DNA of 64,000 nucleotides from the NCBI RefSeq assembly GCF_013466605.1, contig NZ_CP059162.1, positions 1,364,001-1,428,000 of the forward strand. Direction: 5' to 3'. Positions 35,622-44,322 of this stretch are shown here, piece by piece. The notes under the pieces are model-generated. The model did not search any database. It was not told the DNA's origin and saw only the letters and a program-made list of their open reading frames with translations. Within the stretch, counting starts at the first letter, position 1. Each line of letters starts with the position of its first letter. The translations under genes were made by a program, and so were the position numbers. The DNA comes from Pseudomonas chlororaphis subsp. aurantiaca. GTDB lineage: Bacteria; Pseudomonadota; Gammaproteobacteria; Pseudomonadales; Pseudomonadaceae.

Positions 35622-36346
35622 CGCACCGCCTCCCGCGCGCCCGCGGCATAACGGCGTTCGAGCCAGCGCAGGACGATGTTGGAGGCGCTGGTGATGACCA
35701 GGTAGATCAAGGCTGCCAGCACCAGGAAGTAGAACAGCTGATAGGTGCTCTTGCCGGCATCCTGGGCCGCCTTGACCAGGTCGGCCAGGCCGATGATCGA
35801 CACCAGTGCGGTGGCCTTGAGCATCACCATCCAGTTATTGCCGATACCCGGCAGGGCAAAACGCATCATCTGTGGAAACACCACGAAGCGAAAACGCTGG
35901 CCACGTTTGAGGCCGTAGGCGGTGGCGGCTTCGATCTGCCCGCGCGGCACGGCGAGGATGGCGCCACGGAAGGTTTCGGTGAAGTACGCCCCATAAATGA
36001 AGCCCAGGGTGATGACCCCGGCGCTGAACGGGTCGATCTCGATGTATTCCCATTCCATGAAGTTGGTGAAGGTGGTCAGCCAGGTTTGCAGGCTGTAGAA
36101 AATCAGCAGCATCAGCACCAGGTCCGGTACGCCGCGGATCAGCGTGGTGTAGAGCTGGGCGGACAGGCGCAGCAGACCCAGCCGCGAGAGTTTGGCGCTG
36201 GCGCCGAGCAGGCCGAGCAGGACACTGAGTAACAGCGACAATACCGAGAGTTTGATGGTCATCCAGGTGCCTTCCAGCAACAACGGACCGAACCCCTTGA
36301 GGCTGAAGGCGGAAAGCCCAAGGGTTTGCAGAAGTTCTTCGAACAT
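35618..36346 (-). CDS. aotQ: ABC transporter permease (AotQ/HisQ-like)
   Basis: 242 aa permease with ~5 helices and the EAA loop QIEAATAYGLKRGQRFRFVVFPQMMRFALPG. Partner of AotM for uptake of basic amino acids, predicted arginine/ornithine. It follows the binding-protein gene after a hairpin terminator (36368-36396), so expression should be lower than that of aotJ. Confidence 0.9.
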   Translation of the reverse strand: MFEELLQTLGLSAFSLKGFGPLLLEGTWMTIKLSVLSLLLSVLLGLLGASAKLSRLGLLRLSAQLYTTLIRGVPDLVLMLLIFYSLQTWLTTFTNFMEWEYIEIDPFSAGVITLGFIYGAYFTETFRGAILAVPRGQIEAATAYGLKRGQRFRFVVFPQMMRFALPGIGNNWMVMLKATALVSIIGLADLVKAAQDAGKSTYQLFYFLVLAALIYLVITSASNIVLRWLERRYAAGAREAVR

Positions 36347-36367
36347 AAATCAGAGACCTGTGGCGAT

Positions 36368-36396
36368 AAAAAAGGCGCCCATCGAGGATGGGCGCC
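36368..36396 (-). terminator. Intra-operon terminator between aotJ and aotQ
   Basis: 9-bp perfect stem GGCGCCCAT / ATGGGCGCC with a 5-base loop and six T on the minus strand. Partial termination here would give excess binding protein over permease, a common ABC operon design. Confidence 0.88.
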
Positions 36397-36402
36397 AGGA
36401 GC

Positions 36403-37185
36403 TTATTTACCGCTGTAGAGATTCAGATCGCCAAAGTGCTTTTTCTGAATGGTGGCGTAGGTGCCATCGTCGTGTAACGCTTTGATACCTTTATCCAGAA
36501 GAGCCTTGAGCTCTTTGTTACCTTTGGAGATACCGATAGCTGTCTTGGACGGCAGCAGGGGGCTGTCCACCGGTTTGCTCACCTCGTAGTCGGCGCCCTG
36601 TGGCGACTTCAGGAAGCCCAGTTCGGCTTGCAGCATGTCCTGGATCGACGCATCGAGACGCCCGGAGATCAGGTCGGCATACACCTGGTCCTGGTTCTGG
36701 TAGGCCTGGGTCTTCACCCCGGCCTTGTCCAGCACGGCCTTGGCGTAGGCTTCCTGGATGGTGCCCTGCTCGTAGCCGACGGTCTTGCCTTTGAGCGATG
36801 CGGTGTCTTCGGTCAGGCCGGAACCTTTCTTGAACACGTAGGAAGTCGGGCCGGAGAACAGTTCGTTGGAAAAGTCGATGACTTTCTCGCGGGCCGGAGT
36901 GACGGTCATGGATGAGATCACGCCGTCGAATTTATTGGCTTTGAGGCCCGGGATCATGCCGTCGAAGTCGCTTTCGACCCATTTGCACTTGACCTTCAGT
37001 TCGGCACAGATGGCGTTGCCCAGATCGATGTCGAAGCCGACGAGGCTGCCGTCGGCGGCCTTGGATTCAAAAGGTGCGTAGGACGGGTCAACGCCGAAGC
37101 GCAGTTCCTTGTATTCCTTGGCCAGCGCGGAACCGGCGGCCATGCAGAGAGCCAGTGCAGAAAGGGTCAGCAATGCTTTTTTCAT
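36403..37185 (-). CDS. aotJ: Periplasmic basic amino-acid-binding protein (AotJ-like)
   Basis: 260 aa, family 3 solute-binding protein. Signal peptide residues 1-22 (MKKALLTLSALALCMAAGSALA). Mature features: LRFGVDPSYAPFESKAADGSLVGFDIDLGNAICAELKVKC near the N-terminus and DGVISSMTVTPAREKVIDFS, typical of lysine/arginine/ornithine-binding proteins. Start ATG 37185 where the signal peptide begins; the frame is open 36 codons further upstream but without a secretory signal. Confidence 0.9.
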   Translation of the reverse strand: MKKALLTLSALALCMAAGSALAKEYKELRFGVDPSYAPFESKAADGSLVGFDIDLGNAICAELKVKCKWVESDFDGMIPGLKANKFDGVISSMTVTPAREKVIDFSNELFSGPTSYVFKKGSGLTEDTASLKGKTVGYEQGTIQEAYAKAVLDKAGVKTQAYQNQDQVYADLISGRLDASIQDMLQAELGFLKSPQGADYEVSKPVDSPLLPSKTAIGISKGNKELKALLDKGIKALHDDGTYATIQKKHFGDLNLYSGK

Positions 37186-37504
37186 TATTAAATCCCTGAA
37201 AACCAATATGAGCGCTTGTGGCGCATTAGTACTGTTACTGCAACGCGTCAGACTTAATGAAAGTAGCAATTTCCGAACCAGAGTCCCGAACAACTGTTTT
37301 AAAAGGTGGTGCGAGAGCCTGCCGTGCGTCGGCTGTGCCCCAAAAAAGAGCGTGCGCGAAGCCTTGCATCAATAGGGCGCGTGAGAAATTTCGAGCAGGA
37401 AAGGGCGCGGCTGCCGGGAGCGTGGCAGGGCCGGATCGGCGAGGGGATTGAAGCGTTACCGGGCTCAAGCCCGCCCCTTGTGGAGAGGGGCGGGCTGGCC
37501 GGTG
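37186..37504. other. Intergenic region upstream of aotJ
   Basis: 319 bases holding the aotJ promoter/leader and, near quiP, the hairpin at 37468-37496. No credible gene; argR is not here either. Confidence 0.5.
37468..37496 (-). terminator. Hairpin after quiP (probable terminator)
   Basis: 10-bp perfect stem AGCCCGCCCC (37468-37477) / GGGGCGGGCT (37487-37496). It starts 8 bases after the quiP stop. The T tract is weak, and an overlapping alternative stem (CGGGCT/AGCCCG) exists. Confidence 0.55.
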
Positions 37505-39928
37505 TTACTTGCCTGGCGCCAGGGTCAGGCGGGTCTTGCCGTAGAGGCGGTCGAAGTTCTGCGGTTGCAGCGGCAAGCTCAGGTACTGGCCCTTGAGCCA
37601 GGCGTCGATGCCGTTCAGGTAGTTCGGGCTGGCCGGGTTGCCCGACTGGCCGCTGCTGTTGATGACGCTCAGCGGTTCGCTCTGGCCAAAATCGACGATC
37701 AGCCGTAGCGCTGGAGCCTCGGTCACCGTGAAGTCCTGGCCCCAGCGGTACGGCGAACTGTTCAGGGTGCTGTGATCGCCACCGGCCTGCAGCGGCCCGC
37801 GAACGACCTGGCCATTGGCGTTCTTCCAGTGGTAGCTGTGCAGCTTGCCCCACTGCCAGGCCCGGCGATCGCCACCCAGCTGGCTTTCACCGGCGCTGAT
37901 GGCTGCGGCCAGGCTGCGGGCGAGGATCGCCGGCTTGTCTTCTTTTTGCGGGGTGCGGCTGTCATCCCAGAACGGGCTGTCTTCCTGGCCCAGCAGGTGG
38001 TCGGCCTGGGCCGAGTAGGACAGCGTGCCGTTGGCCACCAGGGCCTTCCAGGCCGGGCTGGATTCCGGACCCAGTTTGTCGAGGAAGATCTGCCGGGCGC
38101 TTTCCTGCAGGAACAGCTCATAGATCGCCGCGTCGGCCGACACCGGGCTGAGTTTGCCGTCGAACGCCATCAGGCGGCTGTAGGCCTCGCGAGCCTTGCT
38201 GCGCTGCGCTTCGGGCAGGGCGTCGATGGCTTTCTTCAGGGGCTGTGCCATGCCGGGGGCTTCGAACATCTTCTTCAGCTTGGCGGCGAAGGGGGTGGTC
38301 TGGTCGTACTGCATGGCGATCATGCTGCGGCCGTCGTGCTTGCCGTTGCCGGCCAGTTCGGCCAGGCGTTCGCCACGCTCCGGGTAGTACCAGGAGTTGG
38401 ACAGCTGCATGCCGTAACCGTGGGGGATGATCCGTTGGTTGGCGGTGCCCAGCCAGCCCTGGGCCGGGTCCTGGTCATAGGGGTGGAGCATCGGGTCGGC
38501 ATAACCGTCCCAGTCGTAACGGCCTTCCCAGCCCGGCGACGGCAGCAGGCCTTCGCCTTCACGACGGTTGGGGAAGCGGCCGGTGACCTGCCAGCCGATA
38601 TGGCCGGCATCGGCGAACAGCATGTTCAGGCCGATGGCGCGGATCTCGCGGCTGGCGTCGGAAGCCCGCTCCACGTTCTGCGCCCGCGACAGGTCGAAAA
38701 ACGCGTCCAGGCTCTTGTCGTCCTTGAGGTCCGGCTGTTGCAGAGCCAGGCCGTAGCCGCCGCTCAGGTTGCTGGCGCTGTTGAGCAGGGCGCCATGACG
38801 GGTTTCATAGACCACCTCGCGAATCGGCCGCTGGCCTTTGACGAAGTAGGTTTCGTTGCGCACCACGGCCGGCAGCCATTTGCCGTTGGCCTCGTAATAC
38901 AGGGCATTGCCCTGGCGCTTGAGTTTCTCCAGGAACAGGTCCTGGTTGTCACCGGCGACCGAGGTCATGCTCCAGGCCACCTTGCCGTTGAAGCCCTGGA
39001 CGATTATCGGCAGGCCGGCGATCGAGGCGCCCGCGGCCTGGTACTTGGGCGCACGGATCTGCACCAGGTTCCATGCTGGCGAGTGGCTGTCGGCGGCCAG
39101 CAGGCTTTTGCCGCTGCGGCTGCGCTGAGGAGCGATGGCCCAGTTGCTGGCGCCGGCGACGCTCAGCGGGTTGAGTTCGCCAAGCTTGCCGGCGGCGGCA
39201 CTGATTTCGCTCAGGCCCGGGACATTCAGGTTGAGGCCCTTGAGCTTGTCGCTCTCAGCCAGCGGCAGCGGTTCGTCCGGGTAGCTCGGGGTCAGCCAGG
39301 CGAGCTTGTCGGCGCCGACTTTCTGCGCCAGCACCAGTGCGTTGATTTCTTCCGGCAGGTTGGCCGACTGGCTGAAGTTCAGCAGGCAGAAGATCAGCGC
39401 CGAATCTTCCGGTTTCCAGTATTCGGGCTTGTAGCCGGTGGCGGCCAGGTCTGGTGGCAGCTTGTCGCGGTAGCGGAACAGGTAGGCGTTGACCCCGCGG
39501 GCGTAGACCTCGAAGAAGCGCTTGATCCGCGGGGACGAGGCTTTGTACAGCTCGCTGGCACTGTTTTTCAGGTTGACCGCGCGCATGTAGCGGTCGACGT
39601 CCAGAACGTCGGCACCGGACATCTCGGCCAGCCGGCCCTGGGCCAGCAGGCGCAGGGTCACCATCTGGTTGATCCGGTCGCTGGCGTGCACATAACCCAG
39701 GGCGAACAGCGCATCGTGGAAGGTGTTGCTTTCGATCAGCGGCATGCCCATGGCATTGCGCCGGACCGAAACGTTCTGGGCCAGGCCCTTGAGCGGTTGC
39801 ACGCCGGAGGTCGGCGGCAGGCTGTCCTGGGTGTTCCATGACTGGCAACCGGCCAGGCTGAGAACGCCGGCCACTGCCGCGGCAACGCCGAACCGGGGAA
39901 GAAAATGTGAGAAGGCTGGCGAGGCCAT
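37505..39928 (-). CDS. quiP: Acyl-homoserine-lactone acylase QuiP (penicillin acylase family)
   Basis: 807 aa Ntn-hydrolase precursor. N-terminal signal with lipobox LAGC (Cys28) predicts a lipoprotein or at least export. The autoprocessing site is GA-SNWAIAP with Ser261 as new N-terminal nucleophile of the beta chain; it is preceded by Ala rather than the more usual Gly. The segment [14 protein letters not shown] after it, and the N-terminal [14 protein letters not shown], resemble P. aeruginosa QuiP. QuiP cleaves long-chain acyl-homoserine lactones, quenching or recycling quorum signals. Start ATG 39928 with AGGAG; an upstream in-frame start is weaker. Confidence 0.85.
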   Translation of the reverse strand: MASPAFSHFLPRFGVAAAVAGVLSLAGCQSWNTQDSLPPTSGVQPLKGLAQNVSVRRNAMGMPLIESNTFHDALFALGYVHASDRINQMVTLRLLAQGRLAEMSGADVLDVDRYMRAVNLKNSASELYKASSPRIKRFFEVYARGVNAYLFRYRDKLPPDLAATGYKPEYWKPEDSALIFCLLNFSQSANLPEEINALVLAQKVGADKLAWLTPSYPDEPLPLAESDKLKGLNLNVPGLSEISAAAGKLGELNPLSVAGASNWAIAPQRSRSGKSLLAADSHSPAWNLVQIRAPKYQAAGASIAGLPIIVQGFNGKVAWSMTSVAGDNQDLFLEKLKRQGNALYYEANGKWLPAVVRNETYFVKGQRPIREVVYETRHGALLNSASNLSGGYGLALQQPDLKDDKSLDAFFDLSRAQNVERASDASREIRAIGLNMLFADAGHIGWQVTGRFPNRREGEGLLPSPGWEGRYDWDGYADPMLHPYDQDPAQGWLGTANQRIIPHGYGMQLSNSWYYPERGERLAELAGNGKHDGRSMIAMQYDQTTPFAAKLKKMFEAPGMAQPLKKAIDALPEAQRSKAREAYSRLMAFDGKLSPVSADAAIYELFLQESARQIFLDKLGPESSPAWKALVANGTLSYSAQADHLLGQEDSPFWDDSRTPQKEDKPAILARSLAAAISAGESQLGGDRRAWQWGKLHSYHWKNANGQVVRGPLQAGGDHSTLNSSPYRWGQDFTVTEAPALRLIVDFGQSEPLSVINSSGQSGNPASPNYLNGIDAWLKGQYLSLPLQPQNFDRLYGKTRLTLAPGK

Positions 39929-40113
39929 GGCAAAGCTCCTGCGGGGGGGTAGCGTCGATAAAGGCGCTACGTTAGTGAGCAGGCGAGTGCCGCGCAAGCG
40001 GGGGCTGAGAGTATTTCTGCGTTGCCGGATAAATAGCCCGCGCCGGCCGTTCCGCGGCTGCCCGAAACAGAGCAGTCACCGCTGTTTACCGGCCGGCAGT
40101 GGACTATCGGGCC

Positions 40114-40758
40114 TCAGGATTTGGGTGGGTTGATCCGTGCGGCGATGGCGTAGGCGCGCGCGGTCGCGGGGCGATCGAGGATGCGGTTGAACCAGCGGTG
40201 CAGGTTGGGGAAGTCTTCCAGGTTCTGGCTTTGCCACTTGTGGGACACAATCCACGGATAGATCGCCATGTCGGCGATGCTGTATTCGCCGCCGGCGACG
40301 AAATCGCGGTCCGCCAGGCGTCGGTCCAGCACCTCGTACAAGCGCGCGGTTTCATCGACGTAGCGTTTGATCGCGTAGGGGATCTTCTCCGGAGCGAACT
40401 GGCTGAAATGGTGGTTCTGCCCGGCCATCGGCCCCAGCCCGCCCATCTGCCAGAACAGCCACTGCAGGGCTTCCTGGCGACCACGCAGGTCCTTGGGCAG
40501 GAATTGCCCAGTCTTTTCCGTCAGGTACAGCAGAATCGCCCCGGACTCGAACAGCGACAGCGGCGCGCCGCCGTCGGCCGGCTGATGGTCGACGATGGCG
40601 GGGATCCGGTTGTTCGGCGCGATCTTCAGGAACTCGGGCTTGAACTGCTCGCCCTGGCCAATGTTGATCGGGTGCACGCTGTAGGGCAGGCCGGTTTCCT
40701 CGAGGAACAGGGAAATCTTGTGGCCGTTGGGGGTGGTCCAGTAATACAGATCGATCAT
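40114..40758 (-). CDS. yfcG: YfcG-like glutathione S-transferase / disulfide-bond oxidoreductase
   Basis: 214 aa. N-terminal thioredoxin-like domain MIDLYYWTTPNGHKISLFLEETGLPY with TPNGHK as in E. coli YfcG; FESGAILLYL binds the gamma-glutamyl part of glutathione. C-terminal helical domain LQWLFWQMGGLGPMAGQNHHF is nearly the YfcG sequence. YfcG/YghU enzymes use two glutathiones as a disulfide reductase rather than classical conjugation. Start ATG 40758 because similarity begins there. Confidence 0.93.
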   Translation of the reverse strand: MIDLYYWTTPNGHKISLFLEETGLPYSVHPINIGQGEQFKPEFLKIAPNNRIPAIVDHQPADGGAPLSLFESGAILLYLTEKTGQFLPKDLRGRQEALQWLFWQMGGLGPMAGQNHHFSQFAPEKIPYAIKRYVDETARLYEVLDRRLADRDFVAGGEYSIADMAIYPWIVSHKWQSQNLEDFPNLHRWFNRILDRPATARAYAIAARINPPKS

Positions 40759-40905
40759 GGAGCTCTCCAGGTAAACGAAGGACATTCTGCTACGGATAGC
40801 CAGCAGCGGTATTCGGTGGTCCGGTCTACGTTCGACGGCTTGCCTGTCTGGAGAGGTGATGTTGAAGTGCGTGGAATTCAATGACCCGACACGAGAAAAG
40901 TCAGC

Positions 40906-41466
40906 ATGGAGCTTCAGACCAATGCAGCGCTGATCCTGATCGATCAGCAACAGGGCATCCTGCATCCCAGGCTCGGGCGGCGTAACAACCCCGAGGCCGA
41001 GGAGCGCATCGCCGAGTTGCTGGCTTACTGGCGCCAGACGGCGCGGCCGCTGATCCATGTGCAGCATCTGTCGCGCAGCGAGCAGTCGGTGTTCTGGCCA
41101 GGGCAGTCGGGGGTGGAGTTTCAGCAGCGGTTTTTGCCGCAGGGCGCTGAAGCGGTGATCCAGAAGCAGGTGCCGGATGCCTTCTGCGCCACGACCCTGG
41201 AGGCCGATTTACGCAAGGCCGAGATCGGCCAACTGGTGATTGTCGGTGTGGCGACCCACAACTCGGTGGAATCGACGGCGCGGACCGCCGGCAATCTGGG
41301 GTTCGATACCTGGGTGGTGGAAGACGCCTGCTACACCTTCGACAAGGTCGACTTTTTCGGCCAGGCCCACAGCGCCGAGGAGGTGCATGCCATGTCGCTG
41401 GGCAATCTGCATGGCGAGTATGCGACGGTGACTACGGTGAAGCAGATCTTGCCTTTGTCTCTGTAG
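40906..41466 (+). CDS. Isochorismatase-family hydrolase-like protein with Ser in place of catalytic Cys
   Basis: 186 aa isochorismatase fold. Asp of the triad is in LILIDQQQG (residue ~13), Lys in VIQKQVPDAFCATTL (~83). The loop that normally holds the nucleophilic Cys reads GVATHNSVESTARTAGNLGF, so Ser stands at the Cys position. Either it belongs to a non-thiol subfamily or lacks amidase activity. Divergent from yfcG. Substrate unknown. Confidence 0.82.
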   Translation: MELQTNAALILIDQQQGILHPRLGRRNNPEAEERIAELLAYWRQTARPLIHVQHLSRSEQSVFWPGQSGVEFQQRFLPQGAEAVIQKQVPDAFCATTLEADLRKAEIGQLVIVGVATHNSVESTARTAGNLGFDTWVVEDACYTFDKVDFFGQAHSAEEVHAMSLGNLHGEYATVTTVKQILPLSL

Positions 41467-41560
41467 GGGCGAAGCTTGCTCGCGATGAAATCGACTCGAT
41501 CAGATTGATTAACCGAGTCGCCCGCATCGCGAGCAAGAGCTGGGTGCTCCCCTTGCTCCT
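41465..41560. repeat. REP pair (REPIN-like)
   Basis: CTTGCTCGCGATG (41475-41487) and CATCGCGAGCAAG (41525-41537) are perfect 13-bp inverted copies; a second inverted pair CGACTCG/CGAGTCG lies inside. Between convergent genes. Confidence 0.88.
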
Positions 41561-41592
41561 GCATAAAGGCAGGAAGGCAGGGCGTTACGGCA

Positions 41593-41793
41593 TCAGGCGC
41601 CGTGGCACTTCTTGAATTTCTTGCTGCTGCCGCATGGGCAAGGGTCGTTGCGGCCGACATCTTTCAAGGCGTTGCGCACCGGCTCCTGGTGGGCGTGGTT
41701 GCAATGCGGACCGTGAACATGGCCGTGGTCGTGATCGTGGTGGTCATGATCGTGGTTGCAGTCAGGGCCATGGACATGGGGTTGCTGGGTCAT
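41593..41793 (-). CDS. Small His-rich SEC-C metal-binding protein
   Basis: 66 aa. The C-terminal SEC-C motif [16 protein letters not shown] (residues ~50-65) binds zinc in SecA and related proteins. The N-terminal ~36 residues hold 14 or so His with Asp and Cys ([15 protein letters not shown]), a likely metal-binding tail. Its ATG overlaps the stop of the upstream LEA-type gene by 4 bases, so the two are coupled. Possible metallochaperone or metal store; function inferred. Confidence 0.85.
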   Translation of the reverse strand: MTQQPHVHGPDCNHDHDHHDHDHGHVHGPHCNHAHQEPVRNALKDVGRNDPCPCGSSKKFKKCHGA

Positions 41794-42284
41794 CGAGGTT
41801 GCTCCGGAATAAAATCGGCGGGAATTATCTCGCCTTTGCGCGCCAGGTGCACGTCATGGCCGATGAATAATCCGGTTTCCAGCAATCCGTCCAGGCGATA
41901 GGGGATCGGTTGCTGCGGTTCCTTCAGCCATTTCACCACCTGGCGTATCTGCGGCCACAGGTTGGTGCGCACGGGGACCTGGAAGTAGGCGCTGTGCTTG
42001 GGGCCGATGGTGAACCAGTGTTCATGCTCACCCTCCGCCAGCAACACGCCGCCGAGATGAACCCGGTACTCCAGGGCGCGGACGGTCAGGTCGGCATCGT
42101 TGGGGTTGTCGACACGAAAGTGCAGGCGCAAGCGCTGCTCCAGCAAATTCGCCTTGATCACCTCGACCTTGACCAGGTGCACCTGCGGGTCGAGGGTGTC
42201 GTCGACGAACCACGAGGCGCAGCCCGAAAGCGCCAACACCGTGAGCAGTCCTAGGGTCCGTAGTGCGCGCAGATGAACGACCAT
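41790..42284 (-). CDS. LEA type-2 (WHy) domain lipoprotein
   Basis: 164 aa. Signal peptide with lipobox LSGC (Cys22). The mature part has [47 protein letters not shown], the LEA14/water-stress-and-hypersensitivity (WHy) beta-sandwich. In Pseudomonas such lipoproteins are common and uncharacterised. Start at ATG 42284. Four-base overlap with the SEC-C gene. Confidence 0.85.
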   Translation of the reverse strand: MVVHLRALRTLGLLTVLALSGCASWFVDDTLDPQVHLVKVEVIKANLLEQRLRLHFRVDNPNDADLTVRALEYRVHLGGVLLAEGEHEHWFTIGPKHSAYFQVPVRTNLWPQIRQVVKWLKEPQQPIPYRLDGLLETGLFIGHDVHLARKGEIIPADFIPEQPR

Positions 42285-42356
42285 GGCGTTACTCCGTTTG
42301 AGCTCCCAGTCTAGCAACCGTGGAGCGCACGCGAGGACAGGCTCAGGGGCGGGGAT

Positions 42357-42833
42357 TCAGCTGGCGAAATAGCTGGCGCAGCACTTCTTGAATTTCTGCC
42401 CGCTGGCGCAGGGGCAGGCATCGTTGCGGCCGGCCTTGAGTTGCACGGTCGGGTCGATGAAATACCAGTGCCCGCTGTTCTGCACGAAGGATGAGCGCTC
42501 GCGATGGCTGTGTTCGCCGTTGCTGTCATGCCAGCGTGCAGTGAAGGTGACGAACGCGTGCTCCGGCTGGCCGCCGAAGACTTCCGAGCTTTCGACTTCC
42601 AGGCCCAGCCAGGTGCTTTGCGCGCTCCAGTCGCTGATGGACTGGCGATCCAGGCCGCTCTGTTGCGCCGGCAGCGTGGTGGCCACCAGGTAATCCACCA
42701 GGCCCAGCACGTAGGCGCTGTAGCGCGAGCGCATCAGGGCCTCGGCGCAGGGCGCGGGGTGGCCGGCGTGGTAGTGGCCGCAGCAGGCGTCCAGCAGGTT
42801 GCCGCTGCCGCAGGGACAAATAGAGGTACTCAT
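42357..42833 (-). CDS. YchJ-family (UPF0225) protein
   Basis: 158 aa with SEC-C motifs at both ends: [15 protein letters not shown] at residues 5-19 and [17 protein letters not shown] at the C-terminus. Between them the NTF2-like YchJ core contains [22 protein letters not shown] and [22 protein letters not shown]. Function unknown; zinc binding likely. Start ATG 42833. Four bases after the stop of the DUF6231-like gene. Confidence 0.92.
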   Translation of the reverse strand: MSTSICPCGSGNLLDACCGHYHAGHPAPCAEALMRSRYSAYVLGLVDYLVATTLPAQQSGLDRQSISDWSAQSTWLGLEVESSEVFGGQPEHAFVTFTARWHDSNGEHSHRERSSFVQNSGHWYFIDPTVQLKAGRNDACPCASGQKFKKCCASYFAS

Positions 42834-42837
42834 CGCA

Positions 42838-43335
42838 TTACCACCAGTACTTTCCGAAGTTTTCCGGATTCGCCCAGAACCTGGAGTTGAGCCAGTCGGG
42901 CACTTGTTTGTATTCAAGCAGATCGTAGGTGAACAGGGTCAGGACCTGCTCGTCGCGCTGGAAACGTTCGCTGGCCTGCAGGGCCAGGGAGAAAAAGTCG
43001 GTCTCCTGCCAGCCGCAGGCATTCAGGTCAGCCAGTACCGCGATGCGGCTGGCGTTGAGGTTGCGGATCCCGCCGAGCAGGTTCAGGCCGTCGCGCTTGG
43101 GCAGATGCTCCAGGCAATCGACCACCAGCGCCAGGTCGAAACGGCGCGCCGCCAGTTCCGCCGGCAACGGCCCGGGCGCGGTCTGGGCGATGACGGTTTC
43201 GGGGTGTGCCTGGCGAAACGCTTCCAGGGCCGGAAACCCGCTGGCCCCGATCAGCAGCAGCTGTTGCGGGGAGTAGCGGTCGAGCAGGGCGGCCAGGGCC
43301 TGTTGGGGCGTGCGCGAAGAAATACCTGCGGTCAT
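42838..43335 (-). CDS. DUF6231-like protein with methyltransferase-type fold
   Basis: 165 aa. The pattern [54 protein letters not shown] resembles the first half of a class I methyltransferase (GxSG-like loop, D-x-LEHL), but the protein is short and the SAM-binding glycine loop is poor. C-terminus is aromatic-rich ([18 protein letters not shown]). Probably co-transcribed with the YchJ gene. Confidence 0.65.
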   Translation of the reverse strand: MTAGISSRTPQQALAALLDRYSPQQLLLIGASGFPALEAFRQAHPETVIAQTAPGPLPAELAARRFDLALVVDCLEHLPKRDGLNLLGGIRNLNASRIAVLADLNACGWQETDFFSLALQASERFQRDEQVLTLFTYDLLEYKQVPDWLNSRFWANPENFGKYWW

Positions 43336-43530
43336 CGAAGTTCCTCAATCTTTGAGTGGCAAAGACTAGCCTGCCCGGACCCGCGGGCCTAGAGCCGTTT
43401 TGTCTGAAATGACAGCCGTTCCTGGGCAAATCCAGGGGCAAAGCCCGCCGGCCTCATGCTGGCGGAGATTTAAAGCCAGGTCTTTACTCCCCCAATCGGT
43501 TCTAAGCCGATTCCCTCAGGAGATAACTAG

Positions 43531-44223
43531 ATGAGCATAGTTCGGACAGCACTACCCTTGGTTCTGCTAACCAGTGTGTTGACTGGTTGCGCAGGTTTGC
43601 AGAAAACCGATTGGCCGACCTGCGCTGCTGTCGGGGGTGTCGGTGGGGCCGCGTTGGGCGCGATTGAAAGCTCGTCCTGGGCGGGGTACGGCGCCTTGCT
43701 GGGCGCCGGCGTCGCGGCCGGTTATTGCTGGGTGCACGGTGATGGCGACGAAGACGGCGATGGCGTGCCGGACAGCCGCGACAAGTGCCCTGGCACGCCT
43801 AAAGGCGTGCAAGTGGACGCCAACGGTTGCCCGCCAGAGCCTGTAGCCGTGGTCGAGGAAGTGGTGGTGGTCAAGGAAGAGACCATTGTCATCCGTGATG
43901 TGCACTTCGAGTTCGACTCCGCCAGGCTGACCGGCGCCGACAAGGCCAAGCTCGACACCATCGCCACACGCCTGAAACAGGAAGCCCCGAGTGCGCAGCT
44001 GCGCGTGACCGGGCACACCGACAGCGTGGGCAGCGATGCCTACAACCAGCGTCTCTCGGAAAAACGCGCGCGTTCGGTGACCGAGTACCTGATCAGCGCG
44101 GGCGTACCGCGCAGCAGTTTCGTTTCGGTAGTCGGTGCCGGCGAGAGCCAACCGGTCGCGGATAACAAGACCGCCGACGGCCGGGCGATGAACCGGCGCA
44201 CGGAAATCAAAATCAACCGCTGA
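43531..44223 (+). CDS. OmpA-family lipoprotein with TSP3-like calcium-binding repeat (paralogue 1)
   Basis: 230 aa. Lipobox LTGC (Cys20), a Gly-rich hydrophobic hairpin (~33-70), a TSP3-like acidic loop DGDEDGDGVPDSRDKCPGTPKG (~72-93), and a C-terminal OmpA peptidoglycan-binding domain (VHFEFDSARL, VTGHTDSVGSDAYNQRLSEKRA, NRRTEIKI). It should tie the outer membrane to peptidoglycan. A close paralogue follows at 44323, so the pair arose by tandem duplication. AGGAG lies before ATG 43531, partly paired in a small hairpin. Confidence 0.92.
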   Translation: MSIVRTALPLVLLTSVLTGCAGLQKTDWPTCAAVGGVGGAALGAIESSSWAGYGALLGAGVAAGYCWVHGDGDEDGDGVPDSRDKCPGTPKGVQVDANGCPPEPVAVVEEVVVVKEETIVIRDVHFEFDSARLTGADKAKLDTIATRLKQEAPSAQLRVTGHTDSVGSDAYNQRLSEKRARSVTEYLISAGVPRSSFVSVVGAGESQPVADNKTADGRAMNRRTEIKINR

Positions 44224-44244
44224 TTGCCTGGCGTGATTGCCTGG

Positions 44245-44271
44245 CATGGGCGGCTTGTGCAGCCGCCCATG
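44245..44271 (+). terminator. Hairpin after OmpA paralogue 1
   Basis: 11-bp perfect stem CATGGGCGGCT / AGCCGCCCATG, 5-base loop, followed by CGGGTCTTTACT. The T tract is weak, so read-through to paralogue 2 is possible. Confidence 0.65.
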
Positions 44272-44281
44272 CGGGTCTTTA

Positions 44282-44317
44282 CTCCTGTGTGACCGGTATG
44301 GGCCGGTGACACAGGAG
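44282..44317 (+). promoter_or_regulatory. RNA hairpin burying the ribosome-binding site of OmpA paralogue 2
   Basis: CTCCTGTGTGACCGG (44282-44296) pairs with CCGGTGACACAGGAG (44303-44317): 14 of 15 pairs with a 6-base loop. The 3' arm ends in AGGAG, the Shine-Dalgarno 5 bases before the ATG at 44323, so the ribosome-binding site is fully paired. Strong translational control is inferred. Confidence 0.8.
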
Positions 44318-44322
44318 CATTC

